This document shows positions 55,533-64,000 of a stretch of DNA of 64,000 bases, one piece after another (the first letter of the stretch is position 1; each line of letters begins with the position of its first letter). This stretch comes from Malonomonas rubra. GTDB lineage: Bacteria > Desulfobacterota > Desulfuromonadia > Desulfuromonadales > Geopsychrobacteraceae. Location of the stretch: NCBI RefSeq assembly GCF_003247215.1, contig NZ_QKAP01000013.1, positions 18,785 to 82,784 of the forward strand, written 5' to 3'. A model generated the notes under the pieces. The model was not told the origin of the DNA. It worked only from the letters and a program-made list of their open reading frames with translations, and ran no database searches. Made by a program: the position numbers and the translations under genes.

Positions 55533-56429
55533 GTGCTGGAAAATATCCGTTACTTTTTCCGTCGGGCAATACGCAATATGCAGCAATGGCCGCTATTGTG
55601 TTCTGCGGCAATTCTGACCATGGCTGTGGCTCTGGCAACAGTCGCCACCTTTTTTCTGGTTGTTGTCAACGTTGAACAGCTCGCTGCCAACTGGACACGA
55701 GAAATTCAGGTCATTGCTTATTTGGAAGATGCCCCCACTGCGCGGGAACTGCCTGGACTGTTTGCCAAGTTGGAAAATTTTCCTGAAGTTGAAAAAGTCA
55801 AATACATTTCGCCCAGCGATGCAATGGCTCGGTTCAAAAGTCGCCTGGCGGATGAGGCCAGCCTGCTTGAAGGGGTAGATCGTAATCTGCTGCCAGCGTC
55901 ATTCGAACTAATGCTGAAAGCGAAATTTCGTAATCAGGATGGCATTGATCGAGTCATTGAGCGGCTCGACAACACTATAAATGTAGAAGATTTGCGCTAT
56001 GGGCAGAAATGGCTTGAACGATTTAATACCTTTGTGGGTATGTTGCGCTTTATCAGCCTGATACTCGGCAGCTTTTTGATTTTTGCGGCTCTTTTTATTG
56101 TGTCTAACACCATCAAGTTGACGCTTTACGCACGAAGGGACGAACTGGAAATTATGGCCCTGGTCGGTGCGACAATGCGATTTATCAAAATTCCTTTCCT
56201 GCTGGAAGGAGCATTGCAAGGATTGCTCGGGGGGGTTGTTTCCCTCGGTTTTCTGGCGATCTCTTTCCATCTTCTGATCAAGCGTAGCTTGACATCCTTC
56301 TGGTTAACTCCGACCGATTTGAATCTGCTGTTCATGACCCCTGGACAACAGTTGATGCTGGTCATTGCCGGTGTTATGTTGGGCATCTTGGGAAGTCTTA
56401 CCTCTTTGCGTAGATTTGTACGCTTCTGA
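55533..56429 (+). CDS. ftsX: cell division protein FtsX
   Basis: 298 residues, four membrane helices: one near residue 22-44, then a periplasmic domain of about 110 residues (IQVIAYLEDAPTARELPGLF, VEKVKYISPSDAMARFKSRL), and three C-terminal helices. GTG start at 55533 behind GGAGGG. The periplasmic domain is the docking site for EnvC-type activators, and such a gene follows 6 bp later. Confidence 0.95.
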   Translation: MLENIRYFFRRAIRNMQQWPLLCSAAILTMAVALATVATFFLVVVNVEQLAANWTREIQVIAYLEDAPTARELPGLFAKLENFPEVEKVKYISPSDAMARFKSRLADEASLLEGVDRNLLPASFELMLKAKFRNQDGIDRVIERLDNTINVEDLRYGQKWLERFNTFVGMLRFISLILGSFLIFAALFIVSNTIKLTLYARRDELEIMALVGATMRFIKIPFLLEGALQGLLGGVVSLGFLAISFHLLIKRSLTSFWLTPTDLNLLFMTPGQQLMLVIAGVMLGILGSLTSLRRFVRF

Positions 56430-56435
56430 TTACTT

Positions 56436-57587
56436 ATGGTTTGTCGGTTTTTTATTTTATTGTTTCTGACGCTGTGTCTTGGGAGCGGTCACGGGTGGGC
56501 GGATCTGCAGGATAGTCGAAAGGAATTGCAGCAGATTCAACAACGGATCGAAAATGCACAGATCGATCTAAAACACAAGAAGAGGTCAGAGCTGCAGTTC
56601 AGCAGAGAATTGGCGTTGTTAAATAGCACCTTGGAAAAGATTGATCTCCGTATCGATGGTTTGAAAAATGAACAGCAGCTAGTATTGAAGAGGATTTCTA
56701 AACAGAAAAATGATGTTGATCGTGCCCAGAAGCACGTCAGAAGTACCAGCAAGCAGTTGGAAAAGCGCTTGATCGCCTTGTATAAGGAGGGCGATCTCGG
56801 CCCGTTAAAAATTCTTTTCTCTGCGGACTCGCCCACCGAATTAGTGCAGCAGTATCATTATTTAAGCCTGATTGCGCAGCATGATCAGGAAATGCTCGAG
56901 GAATTCAACGCTATGGTTGCAATGCACGAGCAGGCGCTCTCTGAACTTGAAAAGCTGAACCGACAGAAGGCCGATCTGCTTGGAAAAGAACAGCAGCAAA
57001 GGCAGGTCGCAGCCGACGGTCGTGGCCTGCAGTCGCGACTTCTGAAGCAGGTCAAGCGAGAAAAACAGCAGCTTAAAAATGAATTGGCGCAATTGAAGGA
57101 GCATGCTGAACGTCTTCAGCAGTTGGTTGTGCGTCTGCAACAAGAGCAAAAGACATCGGCTTCTCCGACGGTAAAAAGGGGAGCCGTCAGTTTTGGAGCG
57201 GGCAAGGGGAAACTGCGCTGGCCTGTTGTGGGTCGGGTTCTGATTGGTTATGGCACCCAGAAAGATCAGTCTCTGGGAACCTTCTACGAGAGCAACGGCA
57301 TCGAGATCGGAATAGCGCCCGGATCTTCAATTCATGCGGTGGCTGATGGTAAGGTTGTCTTTTCTGACTGGTTTAAAGGCTATGGAAATCTTTTGATTCT
57401 CAGTCACCCAGGAGGCTTCCATACGCTTTATGCTCATGCTGATCAACTAGGAAAAAGCATTGGCGAGAAGGTAGCTGCCGGGGAAGTGATCGGGAAAAGT
57501 GGGCTGGGAGGACGCGATAGTATTTATTTCGAGATTCGTCAAGATGGTTCACCGATCAATCCGCTTAAATGGTTGCAGCGTCGATAG
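56436..57587 (+). CDS. envC: EnvC-like murein hydrolase activator, degenerate LytM
   Basis: 383 residues: signal peptide (VCRFFILLFLTLCLGSGHGW), two long coiled coils (about 25-250), and a C-terminal LytM/M23-like domain. The zinc ligands of active M23 peptidases are largely missing: the first HxxxD position reads NGIEI, and the HxH motif is replaced by SIYFEIR. Only the YAH histidine remains. This is the EnvC pattern of an activator rather than a peptidase. The 6-bp distance to ftsX supports an FtsEX-EnvC complex. Confidence 0.9.
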   Translation: MVCRFFILLFLTLCLGSGHGWADLQDSRKELQQIQQRIENAQIDLKHKKRSELQFSRELALLNSTLEKIDLRIDGLKNEQQLVLKRISKQKNDVDRAQKHVRSTSKQLEKRLIALYKEGDLGPLKILFSADSPTELVQQYHYLSLIAQHDQEMLEEFNAMVAMHEQALSELEKLNRQKADLLGKEQQQRQVAADGRGLQSRLLKQVKREKQQLKNELAQLKEHAERLQQLVVRLQQEQKTSASPTVKRGAVSFGAGKGKLRWPVVGRVLIGYGTQKDQSLGTFYESNGIEIGIAPGSSIHAVADGKVVFSDWFKGYGNLLILSHPGGFHTLYAHADQLGKSIGEKVAAGEVIGKSGLGGRDSIYFEIRQDGSPINPLKWLQRR

Positions 57588-57596
57588 GAGAAATTA

Positions 57597-58886
57597 ATGG
57601 TTCAATTCAGACTGTGTTTGGCTTTTGTTATGATTTCCCTGGTTGCAGGCGTGATAGTCTGTACTCCGTTTGCTGTGGCCACTAACGAGAAGACCAATTA
57701 TCAGGCTCTCGAACTGTTTACCGATGTGCTGTCGATCATCCACAAAAGCTATGTTGAAGAAACAGACACGACCGAGCTGATCTATGGTGCGATCAAAGGG
57801 ATGCTGGCAACACTCGATCCGCACAGCAGCTTTATGACCCCGGACATGTATCAAGAGATGAAGAATGATACCGAAGGAGAGTTCGGTGGACTGGGGATCG
57901 AAATCACCAAAAAGGATGGCATATTGGTCGTTGTTTCCCCGATAGAAGATACCCCAGCGTTCAAAGCGGGCATTAAGGCTGGCGACCAGATTGTCAAGAT
58001 TAATGATCAGCCGACCAAGGACATGGAAGTGATGGAGGCGGTTCGCCTGTTGCGTGGTAAGAAGGGGGATGCTGTGACCATCTACATCATGCGCGAAGGA
58101 TTTTCCGCTCCTGAAGCGTTTGAAATCGTGCGCGACATCATTCACCTGTACAGTGTAAAAAGCAGACTGTTACAACCGGGCTACGGTTATGTGCGTTTAT
58201 CGCAATTCCAAGCGCGTACCGGCGAAGATCTGAAGGAACAACTGGCTGCTTTGCAGGAAGCGAATGGCAAACAGTTAAATGGCTTGATTCTCGATTTGCG
58301 CAATAATCCTGGGGGACTGCTTGATCAGGCTGTTGCAGTGGCAGACCTGTTCCTGTCTGAGGGGCTGATCGTTTATACTGAGGGACGAGAGGTGGGCAGC
58401 CAAGTAGAATTTCGCGCGCAAAATGAAGGTACTGAACCCAGATATCCCCTGATAGTGTTGATTAATGGTGGCAGTGCCAGTGCTTCCGAGATCGTTGCTG
58501 GTGCATTACAGGATCATGACCGTGCCCTGTTGTTGGGGGAGCAGAGTTTCGGCAAGGGCTCCGTTCAGTCAATCATCCCGATGGGAGACAACTCGGGGCT
58601 GCGCCTAACGACGGCACGTTATTTTACCCCGGCTGGGGTATCGATCCAGGCTCGAGGGATTACCCCTGATATCCTGGTTGCGCCCTTGGTGAAGGAGGAA
58701 CACAACGGTAATCACTTAAGGGAAAAGGACCTGCAGAATCATTTTAGCCCCTTGGAGAACAAGCAGGCAGAGCCAACAGATGAAGTTCAGCTCGATGAAG
58801 AGGATAAAAAAGATTACCAATTGATGCGCGCTCTTGATCTGCTTAAAGGTGTCGACATCTTCATGCAGCACAGCCCGGCTGCTTGA
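57597..58886 (+). CDS. ctpA: S41 family carboxy-terminal processing protease
   Basis: 429 residues: signal peptide, PDZ domain (about 95-170; GLGIEITKKDGILVVVSPIE, AGIKAGDQIVKIND), then the S41 catalytic domain with INGGSASASEIVAGALQDH (Ser) and GEQSFGKGSVQ (Lys). A tail-specific protease of the envelope. It follows the EnvC gene by 9 bp, a common envC-ctpA pair. Confidence 0.95.
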   Translation: MVQFRLCLAFVMISLVAGVIVCTPFAVATNEKTNYQALELFTDVLSIIHKSYVEETDTTELIYGAIKGMLATLDPHSSFMTPDMYQEMKNDTEGEFGGLGIEITKKDGILVVVSPIEDTPAFKAGIKAGDQIVKINDQPTKDMEVMEAVRLLRGKKGDAVTIYIMREGFSAPEAFEIVRDIIHLYSVKSRLLQPGYGYVRLSQFQARTGEDLKEQLAALQEANGKQLNGLILDLRNNPGGLLDQAVAVADLFLSEGLIVYTEGREVGSQVEFRAQNEGTEPRYPLIVLINGGSASASEIVAGALQDHDRALLLGEQSFGKGSVQSIIPMGDNSGLRLTTARYFTPAGVSIQARGITPDILVAPLVKEEHNGNHLREKDLQNHFSPLENKQAEPTDEVQLDEEDKKDYQLMRALDLLKGVDIFMQHSPAA

Positions 58887-58916
58887 ACAAACTATTAGTA
58901 AAGATTGCACACATAG

Positions 58917-60095
58917 ATGGCTAGAAAAAAAAACGGGAAAAAGTCGAAAAAGAGTTCCATTTTAAACCGAAAATCCCTATTCCAGTCACAGAAAGTTCGT
59001 GTGGCTCTTGCGTCGGTCTTTTTGCTGGCGTTTGTTGGGGTTTGCCTGTTGGCGCTAGGCAGCCTGCGTTCTTGGCTTCTGTCTGATGTCAGCCATTATG
59101 AGGAACCAACAGCAATAAAACCGCAGCCTGCGGAACAGATTTATGACTATCAACAGATTTATAAATTGGTCGAAAGTGAATTGCTAAGTGGTCCGCAGTC
59201 GCAGGGCTGGCAGAAATTGCCGGTTGAGAAGAATCTGCAGCGGATGAAAATGTTTGGTGACTTTCCCGATCACAACCGTCTGCTCGATCTGTCGGCCAGG
59301 ATTGCCGAAACCGGTGCCCCGGCGCAGCTCGACTTGCTGCCGCGCATGGGATGTGTACGACTTTACTGGAAGAAAGAGCTACACCTTGAATTACGCTACC
59401 GGGTGCCGATCGAGGTGACCAGCAGCAGGCCTCGGATTGCTATCGTGATGGACGATATGGGGCGATCGCTGAAAACCTTCCGCGCACTTCTCGATCTTGA
59501 CCTGATGGTGACCCCGGCGATTATCCCGGAGACGCACAGCGCGACTGAAGCAGCGCTGTTATTTCAGAAGGCTGGTCGTGAATACTTGATCCATATGCCG
59601 ATGCAGCCGATCAACTATCCCAGTATAAATCCTGGTAAAAACGCACTGTTGCTTGGGCAGACAGAAACGGAAACTCGGCGTTTGGTGCGTCATTATATGG
59701 ACCGTGTGCCGGGCGCGGTTGGTGGCAATAACCATATGGGATCGGGATTTACGCAGAATCGTGCCGCCATGCGGATTGTCCTCGACGAACTGCAGCAGGC
59801 GGCTCTTTTTTTCATCGATAGTAAGACGATCGGCAACTCAGTCGCATATGATGAGGCACGGCGGATGAAAGTGCCGACCGCATCCCGCAATATATTCCTC
59901 GATAACGAAGAGAATATAGCTTATATTCGCAAGCAGATCCGCAAAATGGTGCGGATGTCCGACGAGCGTGGTGAACTGGTTGCCATCTGCCATCCCTACT
60001 CAGAAACCCTTGAGGCATTACGGTTAGAGCTCCCTTGGTTGAGGCAGCAGCAGGTCGATTTCGTTCCCGCTTCGACGCTGGTCAAGGTTTACTGA
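58917..60095 (+). CDS. divergent polysaccharide deacetylase family protein
   Basis: 392 residues. A basic N-terminus with one membrane anchor (VRVALASVFLLAFVGVCLLA), a linker and the divergent polysaccharide deacetylase (YibQ) domain: PRIAIVMDDMGRSLKTF, YLIHMPMQPINYPS, GAVGGNNHMGSGFTQN, FFIDSKTIGNSVAYDEAR. Found next to envC-ctpA in many Gram-negatives. Probably acts on envelope glycans, but the substrate is unknown. Confidence 0.9.
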   Translation: MARKKNGKKSKKSSILNRKSLFQSQKVRVALASVFLLAFVGVCLLALGSLRSWLLSDVSHYEEPTAIKPQPAEQIYDYQQIYKLVESELLSGPQSQGWQKLPVEKNLQRMKMFGDFPDHNRLLDLSARIAETGAPAQLDLLPRMGCVRLYWKKELHLELRYRVPIEVTSSRPRIAIVMDDMGRSLKTFRALLDLDLMVTPAIIPETHSATEAALLFQKAGREYLIHMPMQPINYPSINPGKNALLLGQTETETRRLVRHYMDRVPGAVGGNNHMGSGFTQNRAAMRIVLDELQQAALFFIDSKTIGNSVAYDEARRMKVPTASRNIFLDNEENIAYIRKQIRKMVRMSDERGELVAICHPYSETLEALRLELPWLRQQQVDFVPASTLVKVY

Positions 60096-60099
60096 TTGC

Positions 60100-60560
60100 T
60101 TTACCCCTTCACGTTCAATCTGAACCCGGTTGAGCACTTTCTGCTACTGTTGATAACTTCGGTCCTCCAGCAGTTCCAATGGAATTTCACCTCTTCAATG
60201 GGAGAAAATGATTTGCGTAGCAACTTGTTTTTCATCGGCAGAAATTTTGCCGAAGATATTTGTCAAAATCGAGGTTTGTACGCGACTGGAAAAAAGCCTT
60301 TTCCCTTGATGACGATCTGGCGGTCGGAAATTTTTCCCCGAACTTGTTGATGCGGATGAAAAATCCTGCACGATTGAATAGAGAAAACACTCCTGCTCAG
60401 CGAAACCTGCCAGCTTTCCATTGCTGATTTCCAAGTAGAATGCGTCTGGCCAGATCTGCCAATAGCAATCGGCTTTTCGCCGCGTAGGCAGTCCTGGTCC
60501 GTTCTGGTACATTAAACGGGCCTTCGTTCGGTTATCAAGGAACCTATCAAATCCTGTTCG
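60100..60560 (-). pseudogene. inverted, decayed copy of the ParA-like C-terminal domain
   Basis: The minus strand codes fragments that match the C-terminal third of the ParA-like protein at 60760-62157, in the opposite orientation. WPDAFYLEISNGKLAGFAEQ-CF matches WPGAYYLESSNGKLAGFVEQ-CF. In another frame EKISDRQIVIKGKGFF matches EKISDRQFIIKEKGFF, then SILTNIFGKIS matches STLVKLFKKVT, and at 60110-60150 QKVLNRVQIERE matches QTVFNRVLIDTM. A stretch in the middle of the domain is missing and there are frame changes, so it is a remnant. Confidence 0.75.
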
Positions 60561-60692
60561 AATAAAACACATAAAACCTAGAATATTGATCACAAGCAAT
60601 AGATAGTTTTACATAATACCTGCTCAGACTTTAGACAAAAACTCCCGGAAGGTATTGGATGTTAAAAGGTGGAGTGTAAATATCCTGAAAGA

Positions 60693-60721
60693 TTGACAGG
60701 ATTTCTGTGTTGACCTATAAC
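60693..60721 (+). promoter_or_regulatory. sigma70-type promoter of the ParA-like gene
   Basis: TTGACA (60693-60698), a 17-base spacer and TATAAC (60716-60721), 38 bases before the ATG at 60760. Confidence 0.68.
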
Positions 60722-60759
60722 TATTTAAAAACATTATAAATTATTTAGGTGAGGTGTTT

Positions 60760-62157
60760 ATGGCTCGTCCCTATGTGATTACCATTTCCTGCGAAAAAGG
60801 CGGGGTAGGAAAAACCACTTTAGCAACAAATCTGGCGATCTATCTCAAAGGGTTGGCGGAAGACCTGCCCGTTACCCTTTTCAGCTTTGACAATCATTTC
60901 ACTATTGACAAGATGTTTCAACTCGGCAATCAAAAGTCTGAATCGCAGGTTAGCGATATTTTTTCCGGTAAGCCTCTTGAGGAACTCGTTGTTCCAGGTC
61001 AATACGGTGTAGAGTACATTCCCTCAACCCGTCAACTCTTCGAATTACAGTTACAGTTCAAAGGATTCGATCAATTGGCTAATGTACTCAGTAGCAGCCA
61101 TCTAGGTGGGGTGGTTGTTATAGATACAAGTCCGATTCTTGATGCCTTGACACGTAATGCATTGTTTGCGGCAGATAGGGTTATTGTCCCGATCAAAGAC
61201 TCATCTTCACTCGAAAACTGTAATCATCTGGCAGTCTTTCTCCAAGAGCAGGAACGGCCCAGGTCCGTCTTGCGCATGCTTCCTTGCATCATTGATACGC
61301 GGATTCGTTTTGAGGGTCCGTTCCGCAATTCCTATCAGTTACTGAAAGCTTATGCAATCAACCGTGGATACAAATGTTATGAAGGTTACATAGCAAAAAG
61401 TCCAAAGGTAGAATCACTCAACACCAACCCTGCCGGTAAACTGTACCCGGTCATAACCCATGGTCGAAACACTGATGTCCATTTACAATTCATGCATTTA
61501 GCTCGACAGGTCTATTTAGACTACTTGAAACACGGGCCCAAAAGGATGAACCAATTAGCCAAACAGAAGTCAGAACAAGAGTCGATATTTGAGAGAGGAA
61601 GGTATGAGCGGTACCAGCGCCTGCAGAAAACTTGTCTCTGTTGCGATAAGTTGATTGAAGGCGATTATGTCTGGCCGGGGGCCTATTATCTTGAGAGTAG
61701 CAATGGAAAACTTGCGGGTTTCGTTGAGCAGGACTGTTTTTTGGATTTAGTTGTTGAGGATTGTTTTGGAGAACAAAATGCAAAAGGTTTGCAGGATTCT
61801 TTACGTGAGCTTCTTTTAGAAACGGCCCCTAATTCTTATATTATGCTGCATCGCACTCAGCTTCCAGAGGATGAAGCGAGATTTGATTTTTATCGTCTCG
61901 ACAATGTGGGAGAAAAAATATCTGATCGACAATTTATCATCAAGGAAAAAGGCTTTTTCAGCCGTGCACAGAACTCCACATTGGTGAAGTTATTTAAGAA
62001 AGTTACATCGGAACATGAACAAAGCATGCCGCAGATTCTTTTCGCCCGTCGCAGTAGCGGAAACCCTTTAAATTTACTTGAACATCAAAAATATCTGGAA
62101 TTTCAGACAGTGTTCAATCGGGTTCTGATTGATACGATGACAGAGCAGACTCAATAA
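60760..62157 (+). CDS. ParA-like ATPase with unfamiliar C-terminal domain
   Basis: 465 residues from ATG 60760, behind GGTGAGG; a GTG at 60754 is also possible. The N-terminal half is a ParA/MinD-type ATPase with deviant Walker A KGGVGKTT (13-20) and a Walker A' strand VVVIDTSPIL. From about residue 290 the domain has CLCCDKLIEGDYVWPG, SNGKLAGFVEQDCF and EKISDRQFIIKEKGFFSR, and no known family was recognised. The cysteines (292, 294, 295) could bind metal. No parB or parS is adjacent, so a chromosome partition role is doubtful. A decayed inverted copy of the C-terminal domain lies just upstream. Confidence 0.8.
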   Translation: MARPYVITISCEKGGVGKTTLATNLAIYLKGLAEDLPVTLFSFDNHFTIDKMFQLGNQKSESQVSDIFSGKPLEELVVPGQYGVEYIPSTRQLFELQLQFKGFDQLANVLSSSHLGGVVVIDTSPILDALTRNALFAADRVIVPIKDSSSLENCNHLAVFLQEQERPRSVLRMLPCIIDTRIRFEGPFRNSYQLLKAYAINRGYKCYEGYIAKSPKVESLNTNPAGKLYPVITHGRNTDVHLQFMHLARQVYLDYLKHGPKRMNQLAKQKSEQESIFERGRYERYQRLQKTCLCCDKLIEGDYVWPGAYYLESSNGKLAGFVEQDCFLDLVVEDCFGEQNAKGLQDSLRELLLETAPNSYIMLHRTQLPEDEARFDFYRLDNVGEKISDRQFIIKEKGFFSRAQNSTLVKLFKKVTSEHEQSMPQILFARRSSGNPLNLLEHQKYLEFQTVFNRVLIDTMTEQTQ

Positions 62158-62779
62158 AACTATACAAGCATCGAGTCAGAAATACTGAATTGGCACAACC
62201 ATTCCGGAATGGCGGGTTTGGACAATAATAACCTTTCAGGTTTTCCCAAGGGAACATTGAATCTCAATCCTCACCTCGCCATGTCACCAAGTGAGTGTAT
62301 CGAGTCATCCTCCATGAGTTGCCATATTACTGAGCACAGCCACAGCGATAGGCTCTATCGCTTGGTGAACCAGATTATTCCGAATTGGGAGCAGGTGAAG
62401 ACGAGACTGGTTGAGATTGCAAGTAATTTGCTGTTGTTTCTCCGATAAAGACTTTCTCATCAAAAAAAAGTTTGCGGAAGAACTGGTTAAGACTATCCGT
62501 CGGATTAAAAGTAGATGGTAGAAGGGTTGTCAAGTGATCTCCAAGTTGCCCAAAAGTGTGAAGGTGGCTTTTCTAACAAACGATGTTAGGGTAGTTAAAC
62601 CCACCATTTGGTTTGAAATAGCGATTATATAGGAATGAGGCAGTGCAAACCTCGTAAAAAAGAAATAATAAAATTATCTATTTCCAGGGAATGTCTATGC
62701 CCCTGTCAATCTTTGTCCAAGATCTGTATAATGGCCGACCGTGAAAATCAGGAGGGAAAAAAGAGGATAACTTGTTTCG
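62158..62779 (+). other. gene-poor stretch, no clear feature
   Basis: No convincing gene was found in these 622 bases. A 79-codon open frame at 62209-62448 has an ATG but no SD and no family likeness. Bases around 62455-62520 code a KKFAEELVKTIRRIKSRW-like peptide that could be the end of a lost gene. The region may be decayed DNA. Confidence 0.4.
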
Positions 62780-63985
62780 ATGACAAGCGGACAAATCGTT
62801 ACTGTTACGATGCTGGTTCACCTGCTGCAGGAGCTAGTGGAAGAAAACTTTGTCGATGTGCTGGTACAGGGAGAGTTGGCCAGCATCTCCCGACCTGCTT
62901 CCGGTCATTACTATTTTAACTTGAAGGATTCGAAAACCCAGCTGCGCTGCGCTATGTTCCGTAGCCATGCCAGGGCGCTTCGGTTCAAGTTGGAAGAGGG
63001 GATGGAAGTGATTTGCCGGGGGAGGGTGTCGGTCTATCCGCAGCGTGGCGACTTGCAATTGATCGTTGAAGGTCTCGACCCGGTGGGTGTCGGCGGGCTG
63101 CAAATTGCTTTTGAACAGTTACATCAGAAATTGGCTGCAGAGGGGTTGTTTGATGAAGGGCGGAAGCGTCCGTTGCCTGAGTTCCCTGCAACGATAGGGG
63201 TGGTCACTTCCGCGACCGGCGCAGCGATTCACGATATTTTGACCGTACTGCGGCGGCGCTCTGCAGGAGTTCGGGTGATTTTGCGGCCAGTGCGGGTGCA
63301 GGGGGGTGGTGCCGCAGAAGAGATCGGTGCAGCGATTGAAGATTTAAACTGGGACGGTCGTTCGGAAATTGTGATCGTCGGGAGGGGCGGCGGTTCGAAA
63401 GAGGATCTCTGGGCGTTTAACGAAGAGGTCGTAGCCCGGGCTATTGCCGCTTCGAAGATTCCGGTAATATCAGCGGTTGGACACGAGATCGATCTCTCTA
63501 TCTCCGACCTGGTTGCCGACTTACGGGCTGCGACGCCGAGTGCCGCTGCAGAGCTTGTAGTGCGAAACCGGCTCGATTTGGAGCGCCACCTTGATCAACT
63601 GGTTATACGGCTTGGCAAGCAGATGCATTCGCGGCTCCAGCTGTTGCAAATCCGTCTGCAGGGGCTGGAGAAGCGCCTTAAATCGCCGCTTGAACAGGCT
63701 CGCTATCAACGAATACGTCTGCAGCAGTTGGAACATCGCCTGCAGCAGGCGATTTCAATGGCCCTGAACCGCCGCAAAGAGTTCTTTTCGGTATTATGCG
63801 GACGTCTGGATGCACTTTCCCCGTTGGCGGTACTCAGTCGTGGCTATGCCATCGTTCGGAGTTGCAAAACAGGTGGAGTCGTTAGGGATGAGCAGCAGGT
63901 TGTTGTTGATGAACACCTCGAAGTCAAACTGGCTAAGGGAGAGCTGTTTGTAAAGGTGGAGTCAGGAAAACCAGAAAAGAAGTGA
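62780..63985 (+). CDS. xseA: exodeoxyribonuclease VII large subunit
   Basis: 401 residues. N-terminal OB-fold (VQGELASISRPASGHYYFNL then KDSKTQLRCAMF), the catalytic XseA core (IGVVTSATGAAIHDILTVLR, EIVIVGRGGGSKEDLWAFNE, VISAVGHEIDLSISDLVADL, RAATPSAAAELVV), then a coiled coil and the C-terminal LSRGYAIVR motif. It degrades single-stranded DNA with XseB, whose gene would be expected just past the window edge. Confidence 0.96.
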   Translation: MTSGQIVTVTMLVHLLQELVEENFVDVLVQGELASISRPASGHYYFNLKDSKTQLRCAMFRSHARALRFKLEEGMEVICRGRVSVYPQRGDLQLIVEGLDPVGVGGLQIAFEQLHQKLAAEGLFDEGRKRPLPEFPATIGVVTSATGAAIHDILTVLRRRSAGVRVILRPVRVQGGGAAEEIGAAIEDLNWDGRSEIVIVGRGGGSKEDLWAFNEEVVARAIAASKIPVISAVGHEIDLSISDLVADLRAATPSAAAELVVRNRLDLERHLDQLVIRLGKQMHSRLQLLQIRLQGLEKRLKSPLEQARYQRIRLQQLEHRLQQAISMALNRRKEFFSVLCGRLDALSPLAVLSRGYAIVRSCKTGGVVRDEQQVVVDEHLEVKLAKGELFVKVESGKPEKK

Positions 63986-64000
63986 CGGGTGAGGGAAAGA

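Noticed and set aside
60754-62157. ParA-like gene as part of a chromosome or plasmid partition locus
   Set aside because: No parB, no parS-like repeats and no replication gene are nearby, and the C-terminal extension is not that of ParA proteins.
62209-62448. 79-codon open frame after the ParA-like gene
   Set aside because: There is no ribosome binding site, no recognisable family and no signal of coding selection by eye.

Overview
The window looks like chromosomal DNA from a Gram-negative anaerobe of the Desulfuromonadales/Geobacterales type (Desulfuromonas- or Pelobacter-like). The reasons are gene content and order: a PatA-like DUF4388 regulator beside a hybrid CheA, remnants of a multiheme c-type cytochrome, a GspE/GspF-PilMNOP-secretin cluster, MetV next to MetF, DivIVA with YggT in a Gram-negative setting, and class I DAHP synthase. 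Base composition is near 50% GC and even. No plasmid, phage or CRISPR structure was seen. The placement is inference from gene families, not from a marker gene.

Layout. 1-8021: TonB-like protein (cut by the window edge), then a chemosensory cluster (DUF4388 response regulator, Hpt-CheW fusion, hybrid CheA) facing a PilJ-like chemoreceptor. 8173-9550: a decayed NUDIX gene interrupted by a short inverted-repeat element, then tRNA-Arg, a decayed tRNA-His copy, tRNA-His and tRNA-Leu. 9643-15697: tig-clpP-clpX-lon-hup, a protein quality-control block, followed by tRNA-Asp/Val/Asp. 16215-18135: ruins of a multiheme cytochrome gene. 18198-23782 (minus): an SLC13-type permease and the thiamine operon thiF-thiS-thiG-thiH-thiE under a TPP riboswitch with a terminator switch.

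23934-29901 (plus): a small unknown protein, then a tightly packed set: an AAA-type protein that has lost its Walker A lysine, an FmdE-like protein, an ArsP-type permease, two right-handed beta-helix (NosD-like) exported proteins, a DUF3467 protein and a shortened glycine-betaine-type binding protein. This is the best candidate for an undescribed system in the window. 29991-32185 (minus): a response regulator/diguanylate cyclase and DAHP synthase. 32385-33849: YggT, DivIVA, YggU and an FmdB-type zinc ribbon protein. 33950-35140: a dead IS110-family insertion sequence next to an exported beta-rich protein.

36352-43168: folD, metV, metF, gcvT, gcvH, gcvPA, gcvPB, a one-carbon/glycine cleavage block. 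43211-45374: a second TonB-like protein (minus) and phosphate acetyltransferase. 45533-54814: a type II secretion/type IV pilus-like assembly system whose secretin carries a C-terminal cohesin-like domain. 54820-60095: ftsE, ftsX, an EnvC-like amidase activator, a CtpA protease and a divergent polysaccharide deacetylase, together a cell-wall and division block. 60100-62157: a ParA-like ATPase with an unfamiliar C-terminal domain, preceded by an inverted, decayed copy of that same domain. 62780-63985: xseA.

Most of the window is ordinary housekeeping. The unusual material sits in the AAA/FmdE/permease/beta-helix cluster, the ParA-like locus with its inverted remnant, the Hpt-CheW fusion, the secretin-cohesin fusion, and several decaying genes and mobile-element scars.
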